Shown here: piece by piece, positions 34,720 through 42,788 of the stretch
How the letters are laid out: the number at the start of each line of letters is the position of its first letter
How positions within the stretch are numbered: position 1 is the stretch's first letter
Assembly: GCA_963831535.1 (NCBI GenBank)
Contig: CAWHQP010000010.1
Location: forward strand, 310,001 to 374,000
Direction: 5' to 3'
Length of the DNA stretch: 64,000 nucleotides
Origin: Bog-756 sp963831535
GTDB lineage: Bacteria > Actinomycetota > Acidimicrobiia > Acidimicrobiales > RAAP-2
The notes under the pieces: generated by a model
Told to the model about the DNA's origin: nothing
Seen by the model: only the letters and a program-made list of their open reading frames with translations
The model's database searches: none
Position numbers and translations under genes: made by a program

Positions 34720-35970
34720 TCAGCCGCTCGGCCCTGAGCTGAACCAGCTGGCGGCTGTTCCTGCAGCCATCTCCGAGTGGCGGGAGGCGGTCGAGGGGAC
34801 CAAGTCGCCGCTCAGCATGACGTCGATGTCGTCAGCCACCTCGCCGTCCTCCAACGGAAGCGCATGGGCGTAGTTCCGCAGCGTCGTGGACGGATCGCGG
34901 TGGCCAAGCCGGTGTTGGGCCCGGAGGATCTCCCCCCGCCCGACCAGGAATGTGGCCACAGAGTGCCGCAGCCGGTGGAGACTGACTCCGGAGAGGTCGG
35001 CCTCCGCACACAGTTCGGCGAACCAGTGGCCCAGTGCGCCGGCGGTGAGGCGCCGTTGGTGATCGATGTCCCGGGAGAAGACCCACTCGCCGAAGGGAAC
35101 ACCCTCTGCTCGTCGACTCCAGGTCTCTTCACTGGCCCGCCAGAGTGCGACGGTGGTCTGGCCGAGGGTGAGCCGCCGGGTCCGCTTGGTCTTGGTCGGA
35201 CCGATCTGTTCTCCGGAGACGCCCCGTTCGATGGTGAGCACCCTGCCGTCCAGGTCGTTGAACTTGAGCGCTGCCAACTCTCCTCTCCGTGCTCCCGAGT
35301 CGGCCGCCAACCGCACCAGCAGTCGGACCTGTTCAGCCTTGTGGAGGGCCTTCAGCGAACTCACCAACGCGTCGAGGCCAGCCTCCGCCTTTCCCACCAA
35401 CACCTCGGACAGGCGGAGCAGCGCCAGGACATCCTGTTCGGGGACGTGCATGCGAGTTCCCGGTCGAGGAGGGCCCCGCATGTCCCGCAGCGGGTTCCGG
35501 TCGATGATCGATTCGGCCTGGGCCCAACCAACGGCGGACCGCAGCACCCGGAAGCGGCCGGAGACCACCGACACCCCTGCCCCGGCCTCCCGCCATCGGG
35601 CCATGGTCACCCGCACCACCTCCGGGCGCAGCGTGGCCACCCGGCGCGTGGCGATGGGATCGGCGCTGAGCGCCTTGACGTTCGATCGGACCCCGACCCA
35701 GGTGGACGGGCGCCACTCGTGCTGGGCAGCGACCCACCGCTCGAGCAGCTCCCCGACGGTCAGGAACGGTGCGGCCCGCCGAATCGACCGGTACTCGGCG
35801 AACTGGGCGGCGAGTTCACGGCGGCGCTCCTCGGCATCGTCCAGTGCTCCGTGGAACCAGAAGGAGCGCTGGACGGTCCGGCCGGAGACCGGGTCCACAC
35901 CCACGGCCACCCGGATCTCGAACACCCCGGGGCGCTTCTCCCGCAGCGATCCTTCGCCCCAGGCACCCAT
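34720..35970 (-). CDS. Tyrosine-type site-specific integrase
   Basis: 416 residues. An N-terminal arm-binding region (GSLREKRPGVFEIRVAVG) and a core-binding SAM-like domain are followed by the catalytic domain with Arg in DSGARRGELAAL, Lys near TKTKRTRRL, HRLRHS (HxxR), LGHRDPSTTLRNYAHA with the second His and the nucleophilic Tyr. It sits 100 bases from the att core at 36072 and would recombine at the tRNA-Arg(ACG) 3' end. It is the only recombinase visible for the 10.9-kb unit between the two att cores. Complete and probably active. Confidence 0.95.
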   Translation of the reverse strand: MGAWGEGSLREKRPGVFEIRVAVGVDPVSGRTVQRSFWFHGALDDAEERRRELAAQFAEYRSIRRAAPFLTVGELLERWVAAQHEWRPSTWVGVRSNVKALSADPIATRRVATLRPEVVRVTMARWREAGAGVSVVSGRFRVLRSAVGWAQAESIIDRNPLRDMRGPPRPGTRMHVPEQDVLALLRLSEVLVGKAEAGLDALVSSLKALHKAEQVRLLVRLAADSGARRGELAALKFNDLDGRVLTIERGVSGEQIGPTKTKRTRRLTLGQTTVALWRASEETWSRRAEGVPFGEWVFSRDIDHQRRLTAGALGHWFAELCAEADLSGVSLHRLRHSVATFLVGRGEILRAQHRLGHRDPSTTLRNYAHALPLEDGEVADDIDVMLSGDLVPSTASRHSEMAAGTAASWFSSGPSG

Positions 35971-36071
35971 CGGGCCAAAAATAGGGTCATAAGTAGGGTC
36001 ACCGGTGGATCCCTACTTCGGCCGGCCGCCCCACTTAGGCCCCTGACCAGGGACTACGCCCGGAATTTCGA

Positions 36072-36115
36072 GTGCGCTCGGAGGGATTCGAACCCCCAAC
36101 CTTCTGATCCGTAGC
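36072..36115 (-). other. Attachment site: tRNA-Arg(ACG) 3' half, copy 2
   Basis: Identical over 44 bp to 25148-25191. It lies just beyond the integrase 5' end. With the first copy it defines an element of about 10.9 kb. No tRNA 5' half adjoins it. Confidence 0.85.
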
Positions 36116-36119
36116 AAAC

Positions 36120-36356
36120 ATGCAGGTCAGATGGGGTGTGATTTTCGTAACGCGAAACGGGCTGGGACTCAATGGTACGCCCTGGGACCCAATTGTTGGC
36201 TTTTTCGTTGGCTAAATTCGTTCCCTGCAGGCAGGCGAATCAGAAGGTTTTGACCACTGCTGCACCCCTTGAAAGACCAAGTCAGAAGGTTTGATCAGAA
36301 GGTTCGGAATCACTCGAATTCTCCTCCGGAGATGCCCTCCGCTGCCACACGAAAAT
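36120..36356. repeat. Island left-end direct repeat, copy 2
   Basis: Nearly identical to 25244-25478, including the TTGTTGGC run and three TCAGAAGGTT copies. It leads straight into another AbiEii 3' end, showing that a second, decayed unit follows the first. Confidence 0.75.
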
Positions 36357-36478
36357 CTACCCTCGTTCGATTCGGGTCAGCACTGAGCGACCGAGCGACT
36401 CAATGTCCTCGGGAGTCGGAGGGTCGGCGAGCATGGTCTGTTGGATGGCCCGGGCAGTCCGGGAGGCACCGTCACGAA
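36357..36478 (-). pseudogene. AbiEii-like toxin, 3' remnant (copy 3)
   Basis: Only the last about 40 codons remain, matching copy 2 in TARAIQQTMLADPPTPEDIE and SLGRSVLTRIERG. The rest of the toxin and the whole antitoxin are missing; after an unrelated stretch with a C9 run the island repeat block begins. Confidence 0.7.
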
Positions 36479-36552
36479 CGTGGCGGTCGGTCGGCCAGCC
36501 CCCCCCCGAGTACGCCGAGGCGGTCCAATAGCTCGGTATGGCCACCTCCACG

Positions 36553-36674
36553 GCTAAAGAAAGTTTCTGGTCAAAACTTTAGTTAGCTGGATGGAAAGGC
36601 AAGCTGGCCTTACTAACGAGCGTCGGTCAATCCCAGTATTCGCTGTTCGCAGCACCACGAACGGCGAATACTCA
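36553..36674. repeat. Island repeat block, copy f
   Basis: GAAAGTTTCTGGTCAAAACT, AAGGCAAGCTGGCCTT and a palindrome at 36635-36672 with arms AGTATTCGCTGTTCG and CGAACGGCGAATACT. The order matches blocks b and e. Confidence 0.7.
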
Positions 36675-36712
36675 TCTGGTCGGGTAACGTGCCAAAAGGC
36701 CAATTCGGCTCA

Positions 36713-36895
36713 CTAGATCGCAGCGTCCCGCTCCGGTGATCGGAAGCCCTCTTTCGAGTGCCACAAGACGTGACTCGGGGCGGGCTGAGGCTGGCCAGAC
36801 TGCGGTACGACCAGCGGTCTGCCCGCGTGGGAGAGAACGAGCGTGTCCGCGGCTGCGAGCGATGAAGTGCTGAGAGACGTTCCGTACCGGACCGC
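36713..36895 (-). pseudogene. ScoMcrA-like endonuclease, 3' remnant
   Basis: About 55 codons match the C-terminal end of the intact gene at 28714: LVLSHAGRPLVVPQSGQPQP, then SHVLWHSKEGFRSPER. The HNH and sulfur-binding domains are absent. It follows repeat block f in the same spacing as the intact gene follows block e. Confidence 0.7.
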
Positions 36896-37126
36896 GAAAT
36901 CCGCTGGGACGGATTGGGGCGCCCTCGGACCCAAATGTTGGCTAAATGTTGGCCTTTCCTTTCTGGGCCACCGAAACGCCTAGATCAGAAGGTTGTGACA
37001 ACACATAGTGCTGCCATGCTTCCGGCCGCCCCGAGTTCGCTGAGTGGGCTCAGTCGGGGTGCGCAAGCGCAACGCCGACCTGCGAGGGCTCTCACCCTCT
37101 CCGTCGAGGCCGGCAGGCTTCATATA
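36896..37126. other. Island right margin, no gene seen
   Basis: Contains a degenerate piece of the island end: TGTTGGCTAAATGTTGGCC near 36938 and TCAGAAGGTT at 36985. Probably the last remnant of tandem integration before the host catabolic genes. Confidence 0.4.
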
Positions 37127-38188
37127 TCAGAAACTTGTTCTTGAGATCAGTGGCCACAGTTCCGCCCCATTTCCACCGAGAGCCATCTTGCCGATCGTTG
37201 AGGCCCATTCGGCTTCGTTCCCGCATTCGTCTCGCCAAGACCACAACCTCGTCGTGCTCAGCCGAAGGTGGTGTTCTTGCGTATAGCCAATAGCCCCGTG
37301 GACCTGATGAGCAACCCGAGTCGCAAGTTGAGCGGTGAGTCCCGCCTGCACTTTTGCAGAAGCTACGGCGAGAACGGTCGCCCGGTCATCGATACTGCCG
37401 GTTTCACAAGCATGGACGGCAGCTTCGCTCGAAATATGCAACGCCGCCACCTCGCCAGCCATCGCGGCGATCTGATGCTGCAGAGCCTGAAAGCTAGCTA
37501 TGGGTCGTCCAAACTGCTCTCGCTCTCGGGCGTAGGCGATTGTGGACCAGAGGGCCGATGCGGCGGCACCGTCCATCGCTACGACGAGATTGAGTGCGGT
37601 GCGGATGCGAACCTTGGAGACTGTGTTGGGCGGAGCTGAGACCACGTCCGAGACCGGAAGCTGCATCGAGAAGCTGACGTCGTCACGCGGTTCGCCAGCC
37701 AGATTGGAACCCTCGGCGATATCCACGAGATTCGGGTCCAATGGGAACAGCACTTCACTCTCACCCGCATGGCCAACGACCACGAGTCGGTTGGCGTGAC
37801 GTGCCCACGGTACTCGGGAGAGAACTCCGGATAGTCGTACCTCGGGACCTGACACGTCCATGCGAAGTTCGTCGGACACTGCGACCGTCATCGGGCCGCG
37901 GGTGATCGGTGTGCCGACACTCTCCAGAAGTGAGGCGGCGAGCGCTGTCTCTCCAATTGGAACCGAGGCCGACCAGTACGCAGCTGCCCTTACGACAGCA
38001 GCCAGGTCAGACAGCGTTCCGCCCGATCCACCTCCCGCCTCTCCGACAGAAATGAGCGTCAAGCCGCTGTTCTCTAAGAGCTCCCAGAGCTCAACCGGCC
38101 AAGAACCGTCGGCTTCCTGAGAAGACTTGAGTTCACGACGAAAAATAGACATCGCGGTTTGCTCGACCAGATCCGATTCGCCACTCAT
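37127..38188 (-). CDS. Acyl-CoA dehydrogenase, small/non-catalytic-type subunit
   Basis: 353 residues of the acyl-CoA dehydrogenase fold: an N-terminal helical domain, a middle beta domain, and a C-terminal helical bundle with REREQFGRPIASFQALQHQI and VHGAIGYTQEHHLRLSTTRL. The usual catalytic Glu loop (T-x-E-I-x-R) is absent, as in the small partner of heterotetrameric steroid-type dehydrogenases such as the FadE28/29 pair. It overlaps the full-length dehydrogenase upstream by 4 bases, supporting one alpha2beta2 enzyme that uses FAD to form a 2-enoyl-CoA. Substrate unknown. Confidence 0.85.
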   Translation of the reverse strand: MSGESDLVEQTAMSIFRRELKSSQEADGSWPVELWELLENSGLTLISVGEAGGGSGGTLSDLAAVVRAAAYWSASVPIGETALAASLLESVGTPITRGPMTVAVSDELRMDVSGPEVRLSGVLSRVPWARHANRLVVVGHAGESEVLFPLDPNLVDIAEGSNLAGEPRDDVSFSMQLPVSDVVSAPPNTVSKVRIRTALNLVVAMDGAAASALWSTIAYAREREQFGRPIASFQALQHQIAAMAGEVAALHISSEAAVHACETGSIDDRATVLAVASAKVQAGLTAQLATRVAHQVHGAIGYTQEHHLRLSTTRLWSWRDECGNEAEWASTIGKMALGGNGAELWPLISRTSF

Positions 38189-39405
38189 TTCAATTCCAGC
38201 TGCTTTGCGATCACGTTTCGGAGAATCTCGTTCGTCCCACCCCTCAAGGTGAAACCTGGTGACTGAAGAATGGCGTCGGCGAGAAGGCGTGGCAGAGAGC
38301 CTGGCGGGGAGTAGGGATCGGGCACTTGCGAGGTCGCCAAACGCACGGCATCGATTAGTTCAGACTCGAACCTCGTCCCCAGATCCTTTACGAGCGCGGC
38401 AGCAACATCGGGCAGTTCACCGCGGCTGAGCGCGCCCGCTACTGCGAGTGACATCTGACGTAGCGTCCAGATACGTCCAACCAACGTTCCTACCGCCTCA
38501 GCCCTCCGTTCGTCTACTCCGGCGGATCCCTCGATAACAACGGGCAGTACAGCGCGCAGTAGAGGGAAAGTGCTGAGCCATCGTTCTGGCCCACTTCGCT
38601 CGTAGGCGAGCTCTGCGGTGACCTGTCGCCAACCGTCACCGACTCCACCCAGCACCTCTTCGTCAGGAACGATGACGTCATCAAACACAACCTCGTTGAA
38701 GTGATGTTCCCCGTTCATGAGGAGAATGGGCCGAATCGAGATGCCTGGTGAAGTCACATCGACGATGAATTGCGTGAGTCCGGAATGGCGATTTGCCGTA
38801 TCTGCTCCTTCGGCCCTGGCCAGAACCATCAGGAAGTGGGAGCGGTGGGCCCCACTCGTCCACACTTTGGAGCCAGTCAACCTCCAACCGCCGCTGAACC
38901 GCGAAGACTTCGTTCTGATCGAGGCTAGGTCCGAGCCAGAGTCCGGCTCGCTTAGTCCGATCGCGAAGTGCGTTTGGCCTTGGGCTATGCCTGGCAGGTA
39001 CTTGAGCTTCTGATACTCGGTCCCATAACGAAGCAGGGTGGGGGCTGTCTGCCTGTCGGCGAACCAGTGGGCCGCAATTGGAGCACCGGCAGCGAGCAAC
39101 TCCTCTGTTACTACATAGCGGTCGAGTGCCGAACGCCCTTGTCCGCCGTACTCGGACGGTATGGACATCCCCAGCCACCCGCGTCTACCGAGCTCCCGGC
39201 TGAAATGCTCATCCCAGCCACTCAGCCACGAGTCACACCGAGGCGTAAACCGATGATCGGTCCGTTGCCTCTCCAGGAACTCGCGAACTTCGGCACGGAG
39301 TGCGTCCTTCGAGTGCTCCATCGGAACCCATTTGGGCACAAAACTGAGAGGGTCGGAGCGCTCGGTTCCCGCTCCAGTTGCTGCCATCCTTAAGCCATCC
39401 CTCAT
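38185..39405 (-). CDS. Acyl-CoA dehydrogenase, catalytic-type subunit
   Basis: Up to 406 residues; the conserved part starts at MEHSKDALRAEVREFLERQR, so the first 28 residues may be untranslated. FAD/acyl-binding motifs LSEPDSGSDLASIRT and GSKVWTSGAHR are present, and the C-terminal GGTNEILRNVIAKQ carries the catalytic Glu. It overlaps the small subunit gene by 4 bases. A TGAGCA-type regulatory motif lies about 165 bases upstream (39571-39584), linking it to the cluster's shared regulon. Confidence 0.9.
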   Translation of the reverse strand: MRDGLRMAATGAGTERSDPLSFVPKWVPMEHSKDALRAEVREFLERQRTDHRFTPRCDSWLSGWDEHFSRELGRRGWLGMSIPSEYGGQGRSALDRYVVTEELLAAGAPIAAHWFADRQTAPTLLRYGTEYQKLKYLPGIAQGQTHFAIGLSEPDSGSDLASIRTKSSRFSGGWRLTGSKVWTSGAHRSHFLMVLARAEGADTANRHSGLTQFIVDVTSPGISIRPILLMNGEHHFNEVVFDDVIVPDEEVLGGVGDGWRQVTAELAYERSGPERWLSTFPLLRAVLPVVIEGSAGVDERRAEAVGTLVGRIWTLRQMSLAVAGALSRGELPDVAAALVKDLGTRFESELIDAVRLATSQVPDPYSPPGSLPRLLADAILQSPGFTLRGGTNEILRNVIAKQLELK

Positions 39406-39570
39406 CTGTAGTTCAAATCAGCTCTGATCATCGAACCTGATCTGGAGTGCCCTGCCGCTTCGTAGATCAAGCGGGGAGTTGGCCGAGCCCTTAGAAGTTG
39501 AGCGGCAGTCTGTTCACCGTCTAACGGTTCGAAGCGAACGATTTAACTGTGGCACACCCTCTTGCTAGAG

Positions 39571-39584
39571 AAAGTATATGCTCA
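39571..39584 (-). promoter_or_regulatory. Shared 14-bp motif upstream of the dehydrogenase pair
   Basis: Minus-strand TGAGCATATACTTT, matching the consensus TGAGCAYWTRCTWT found at 45714, 51258 and 57349. Only intergenic match between 39405 and 39680. Confidence 0.6.
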
Positions 39585-39679
39585 CTTTCCCCCTCACAGC
39601 AACTGGGCGTACTAGTGCTGGAGGCTCCGTGCGCAGAGTTATCGTGTCCCATCCGGCTCTTGCGGGATCAGGTCGGCAC

Positions 39680-40702
39680 TCACTTCAGGAACAGTAGGGA
39701 GGCGTCAGCAAGCTTCAGCACCTGACGCCCGAATGCCTCTCCCCTCTCACTGTCGTTGTGAGTTGCCATGGCTCCGGCGCGGTATCGGGCGTAAACGCCC
39801 TCGAGGATGCATGCAAGCTTCCAATATCCGAAGGCTGTGTAGTAGGTCAGGCTGCTGAGGTCCGAACCAGTCAAGGATTCGTAGGTGCGACACATCTCCT
39901 CGCGCTCGAAGAAGCCGGCAAGGGTTGTGGCGCCAGAGAGGCCCACACGTACTCTGTCGCCCGGTCGGGTCCAATAGACCATCAACAGGCCCAGGTCTGC
40001 AAGGGGGTCGCCGAGAGTGCAGATTTCCCAATCCAGGACCGCAGCTACCGCTCCCTCTTGCGAGATCATGCAGTTGTCGAGACGGTAGTCACCGTGCACC
40101 AGGGTTGTCCGACATTGCTGTGGAACATCGGCTGCAAGGATCTCGTATGCCGTCTCAATCCCTGGGATGTCGCGCTGCTGTGTCTTCTTGAACTGCCCGT
40201 ACCACCGCTTCAGCTGCCGTTCGACGTAGCCATCGTGATGCGAAAGTTCCGCCAGGCCTACTGATTGGAGATCAAGGGAGTGAATGGCCGCAAGCATCTC
40301 GATCACCGACGAGCTCGCCTTCGCACGCTGAGCTACAGAGAAGCTCTCTGCGATCGAACGAGTCCTGATGACAGTGCCATCCACGAACTCCATGAGATAG
40401 AACGGAGCACCGATTACTGATGCGTCTTCGCAGATGCCAAGAACATCAGCGACGGCGACGGCCGTCCCCTTCATCGCCACTTGGATACGCGCCTCCCGAA
40501 CGACATCGTGGGCTGTGGCCACCGGCCTACCCAACGGAGGCCGCCGCAAAGCCCACCCGCGTCCGTTGCGGTCACGCACTTCATAGGTCAGGTTCGAGTG
40601 CCCGCCGGCAATCGGGTTGAACTCAAGGGGCGGCTCTACTTCGGCGCCCTGTTGGACAAACCAATCCGTGAATCCCAATGCGTCAATACCCGGCAGTTCC
40701 AA
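39680..40702 (-). CDS. Phosphotransferase family protein (APH/ACAD10-like)
   Basis: 340 residues of the aminoglycoside-phosphotransferase/choline-kinase fold. N-lobe: NPIAGGHSNLTYEV and WALRRPP. Brenner motif: LVHGDYRLDNCM near 205-216. Metal Asp: VLDWEICTLGDP near 228. Homologues occur beside acyl-CoA dehydrogenases (ACAD10/11-type) and phosphorylate hydroxyacyl groups so that a dehydrogenase-like partner can remove phosphate and form an enoyl-CoA. In this setting it may act on 4-hydroxyacyl-CoAs. No binding protein or antibiotic context is seen. Confidence 0.82.
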   Translation of the reverse strand: MELPGIDALGFTDWFVQQGAEVEPPLEFNPIAGGHSNLTYEVRDRNGRGWALRRPPLGRPVATAHDVVREARIQVAMKGTAVAVADVLGICEDASVIGAPFYLMEFVDGTVIRTRSIAESFSVAQRAKASSSVIEMLAAIHSLDLQSVGLAELSHHDGYVERQLKRWYGQFKKTQQRDIPGIETAYEILAADVPQQCRTTLVHGDYRLDNCMISQEGAVAAVLDWEICTLGDPLADLGLLMVYWTRPGDRVRVGLSGATTLAGFFEREEMCRTYESLTGSDLSSLTYYTAFGYWKLACILEGVYARYRAGAMATHNDSERGEAFGRQVLKLADASLLFLK

Positions 40703-40953
40703 CTAACTCTCGCTTTCTTCGGGATGCGATCCAGCATCGGCTCCACCGGTTGCAAGTATGCACCTACTATCGTATTCTAAGAGACGGTGACCACCGCCGT
40801 CGCGTTTGATCTCTCGCCCTCCCCCAGGGTTGAGGTCCGTGACCAGCGGGAGCCGCATCGCCGTCCCATCTGACCCCCCGGTGGGACGGCGATGTTGGTC
40901 ACTGCCAGGAAGGAGCGATCTCCCCCCGTTGGGCCCAATCAGGGCTAATGAGG
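40703..40953. other. Intergenic region with large hairpin
   Basis: No gene. Dominated by the stem-loop at 40839-40902, downstream of the LLM gene and upstream of the phosphotransferase gene. Confidence 0.6.
40839..40902. terminator. Long two-tier stem-loop
   Basis: A perfect 13-bp stem CATCGCCGTCCCA (40856-40868) with TGGGACGGCGATG (40882-40894). It is nested in an outer GTGACCA (40839-40845)/TGGTCAC (40896-40902) pair. It lies 50 bases past the LLM stop and probably ends the liv-lactonase operon. No U-run, so an attenuator or mRNA-stability role is possible. Confidence 0.55.
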
Positions 40954-41799
40954 CTAACGACACAACTCTGCGAGCGCCGACGCGGCCTGTTCAAGGTCCC
41001 TCGGTGAATAGGGCTCCTTCAGCGCCACCACCAGATGGTCAGCGCCGAATGCTAGGAACTGACCCGCTTGATCGACGAAGCCTGCTGGATCGGCAGGGTT
41101 CCACCACACTTGACCAGAGCACCGTATGTCGCTGATGGGCCGCCCTTCTTCTTCGCAGCATTCGGTTAGCACCAACCGCTTTCTGTGGAAGGTCCTCGGC
41201 GAACCGTAACCAAGATTCCAATGTTGCGCGTACCGCGCCACCAAAGGAAGCATGCGACGTTCGCCGCCCCCGCCGATGCAGATTGGAGGGTGTGGGCTCT
41301 GTTTGGGCTTCGGCTCGCACATGGCCTGTTCGAGTCGAACATAGTGACCATGAAAGGTGGTCTCCTTCTTGGTCATCAGGCTTAGCAGGGCGACCACGGT
41401 CTCTTCGAGTCGCCCCATGCGGACACTCGGGTCGCCAAGCGTGATTCCGTAAGCCAAGCACTCCGCTTCGTGCCAACCCGCGCCAAGGCCTATGTCCAGC
41501 CTCCCCTCGGAGGCAATATCGAGCGTGGCAATCATCTTTGCCAGAATGCCCGGGAGCCGATAGGGAACCGATGTGACCAGCACGCCTCCCCGCAGGCGAC
41601 GGGTCTGGCAGAGTAACGCCGTCAGAGCGGACCATCCCTCGAAGCACGGCCCATTTCCCCCTTGCCACGGATACAGGTGATCAGAGGTCCACGCGCCCTC
41701 GAAGATCTCGATCTCGTCACCGGCCTGCCAAAGCTCGAGTAGCCGCGCCCACGAGGTACTCTGAACTGAATCGCACGTGAATGATGCGGTGAAGTTCAC
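40954..41799 (-). CDS. LLM-class F420/flavin-dependent oxidoreductase
   Basis: 281 residues of the luciferase-like TIM barrel: FEGAWTSDHLYP at the start, GGVLVTSVPYRLPGILAKMI, LDIASEGRLDIGLGAGWHEA, and PICIGGGGERRMLPLVARYA. The SEGR-x-x-IGLGAGW motif is usual in F420-dependent members, which reduce or oxidise small substrates, some by Baeyer-Villiger-like chemistry. Its start overlaps the lactonase stop by 4 bases. It is the last gene of the ALDH-livG-livF-lactonase-LLM operon. Confidence 0.88.
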   Translation of the reverse strand: MNFTASFTCDSVQSTSWARLLELWQAGDEIEIFEGAWTSDHLYPWQGGNGPCFEGWSALTALLCQTRRLRGGVLVTSVPYRLPGILAKMIATLDIASEGRLDIGLGAGWHEAECLAYGITLGDPSVRMGRLEETVVALLSLMTKKETTFHGHYVRLEQAMCEPKPKQSPHPPICIGGGGERRMLPLVARYAQHWNLGYGSPRTFHRKRLVLTECCEEEGRPISDIRCSGQVWWNPADPAGFVDQAGQFLAFGADHLVVALKEPYSPRDLEQAASALAELCR

Positions 41800-42788
41800 T
41801 GTGGCAAGTGGCCCAACACCCGCTTGGGATTGTCAATCAACATTTGCTGGATTTCGTCAGGCGTCACTCCCGCATTCAGCAGAGCGGGGACCACATCCCG
41901 GGCCAAGTGCTCAAAGCCGTATGTCGGCACAAATCGCCGCATCTCGTGCTCCGTATAGCCAACGTTGTGACAACAAGCGTCGTGCGACAACACGATCCTC
42001 TCCGCGTGGCCATTCCGACACAGATGCTTTACCACCTCAATCCGATCCTCCAGTGGCAACCAGAAGTTCTGACCAAATCGGTCCAGTCCAACATACGAAC
42101 CGCTGTCGATCAGCTGCTCGAGATACTCAATATCCTTGGTGTCTCCGCAGTGACCGATGACGACGCGACCTAGGTCCACCCCTTCTTCAGCAAAGATCCT
42201 CTGTTGATCTAATCCGGTGCGAGACCGGGCATTCGTGTGCGTTGAAATCGGGATACCAGTGGCAACGTGTGCAGCGGCAACGGCTCGCAGAGTTCGCTCA
42301 ACGTCCTTGGTGACACCGAATCGATCAGTTGCGCACTTGAGTACCCCGGCCTTCACATTCGTTCCCTCGATGCCGTGCACAATGTCATCCACGAACATCT
42401 GGGTCAGGACCTCTGGCCCCCCGAACATCGTCCGGCCCGGACCTCGCAACTGGAGCGTGAGAGGAAGGTCTCGGAGAACGTACGCCCCAGTCGCAACGAC
42501 GATGTTGACGGGTGTTCTTGAGGCGACGGCCTGGATAAGGTCGATATTCCGGCCAAGACCTAACACTGTCAAGTCAACGAGCGTTGAGAAGCCAAGATCA
42601 GCGAGAGCCTCAAGCTTTGCCACGGCCTCATCCACCATCTGGTTGGGATCCTTGGCGTAGCGACGCGGATAGGTCCGCTCCAGTTCAGGATCGAGAACAA
42701 AGAGATGCTCGTGCATCAGGGTCTTGCCGAGGTCAGAAGCCGCAATCGGGCCGCGGACTGTCTCGACCACAGCTTCAGCAATCATCAA
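41796..42788 (-). CDS. Phosphotriesterase-family hydrolase/lactonase
   Basis: 330 residues, amidohydrolase fold. Metal ligands are visible: MHEHLFV (HxH) near 25, a carboxylated-Lys candidate in NVKAGVLKCATD near 148, STHTNA, VVIGHCGD and LSHDACC. Members hydrolyse lactones or phosphotriesters; phosphotriesterase-like lactonases act on acyl or bicyclic lactones. The neighbours are acyl-CoA and LLM genes, so ring opening of a lactone intermediate is the more natural guess. It overlaps both neighbours by 4 bases. Confidence 0.85.
   Translation of the reverse strand: MMIAEAVVETVRGPIAASDLGKTLMHEHLFVLDPELERTYPRRYAKDPNQMVDEAVAKLEALADLGFSTLVDLTVLGLGRNIDLIQAVASRTPVNIVVATGAYVLRDLPLTLQLRGPGRTMFGGPEVLTQMFVDDIVHGIEGTNVKAGVLKCATDRFGVTKDVERTLRAVAAAHVATGIPISTHTNARSRTGLDQQRIFAEEGVDLGRVVIGHCGDTKDIEYLEQLIDSGSYVGLDRFGQNFWLPLEDRIEVVKHLCRNGHAERIVLSHDACCHNVGYTEHEMRRFVPTYGFEHLARDVVPALLNAGVTPDEIQQMLIDNPKRVLGHLPQ

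Noticed and set aside
34777..36114. 445-codon open frame antisense to the integrase
   Set aside because: The opposite strand carries the full catalytic tetrad of a tyrosine recombinase; this frame has no recognisable domain.
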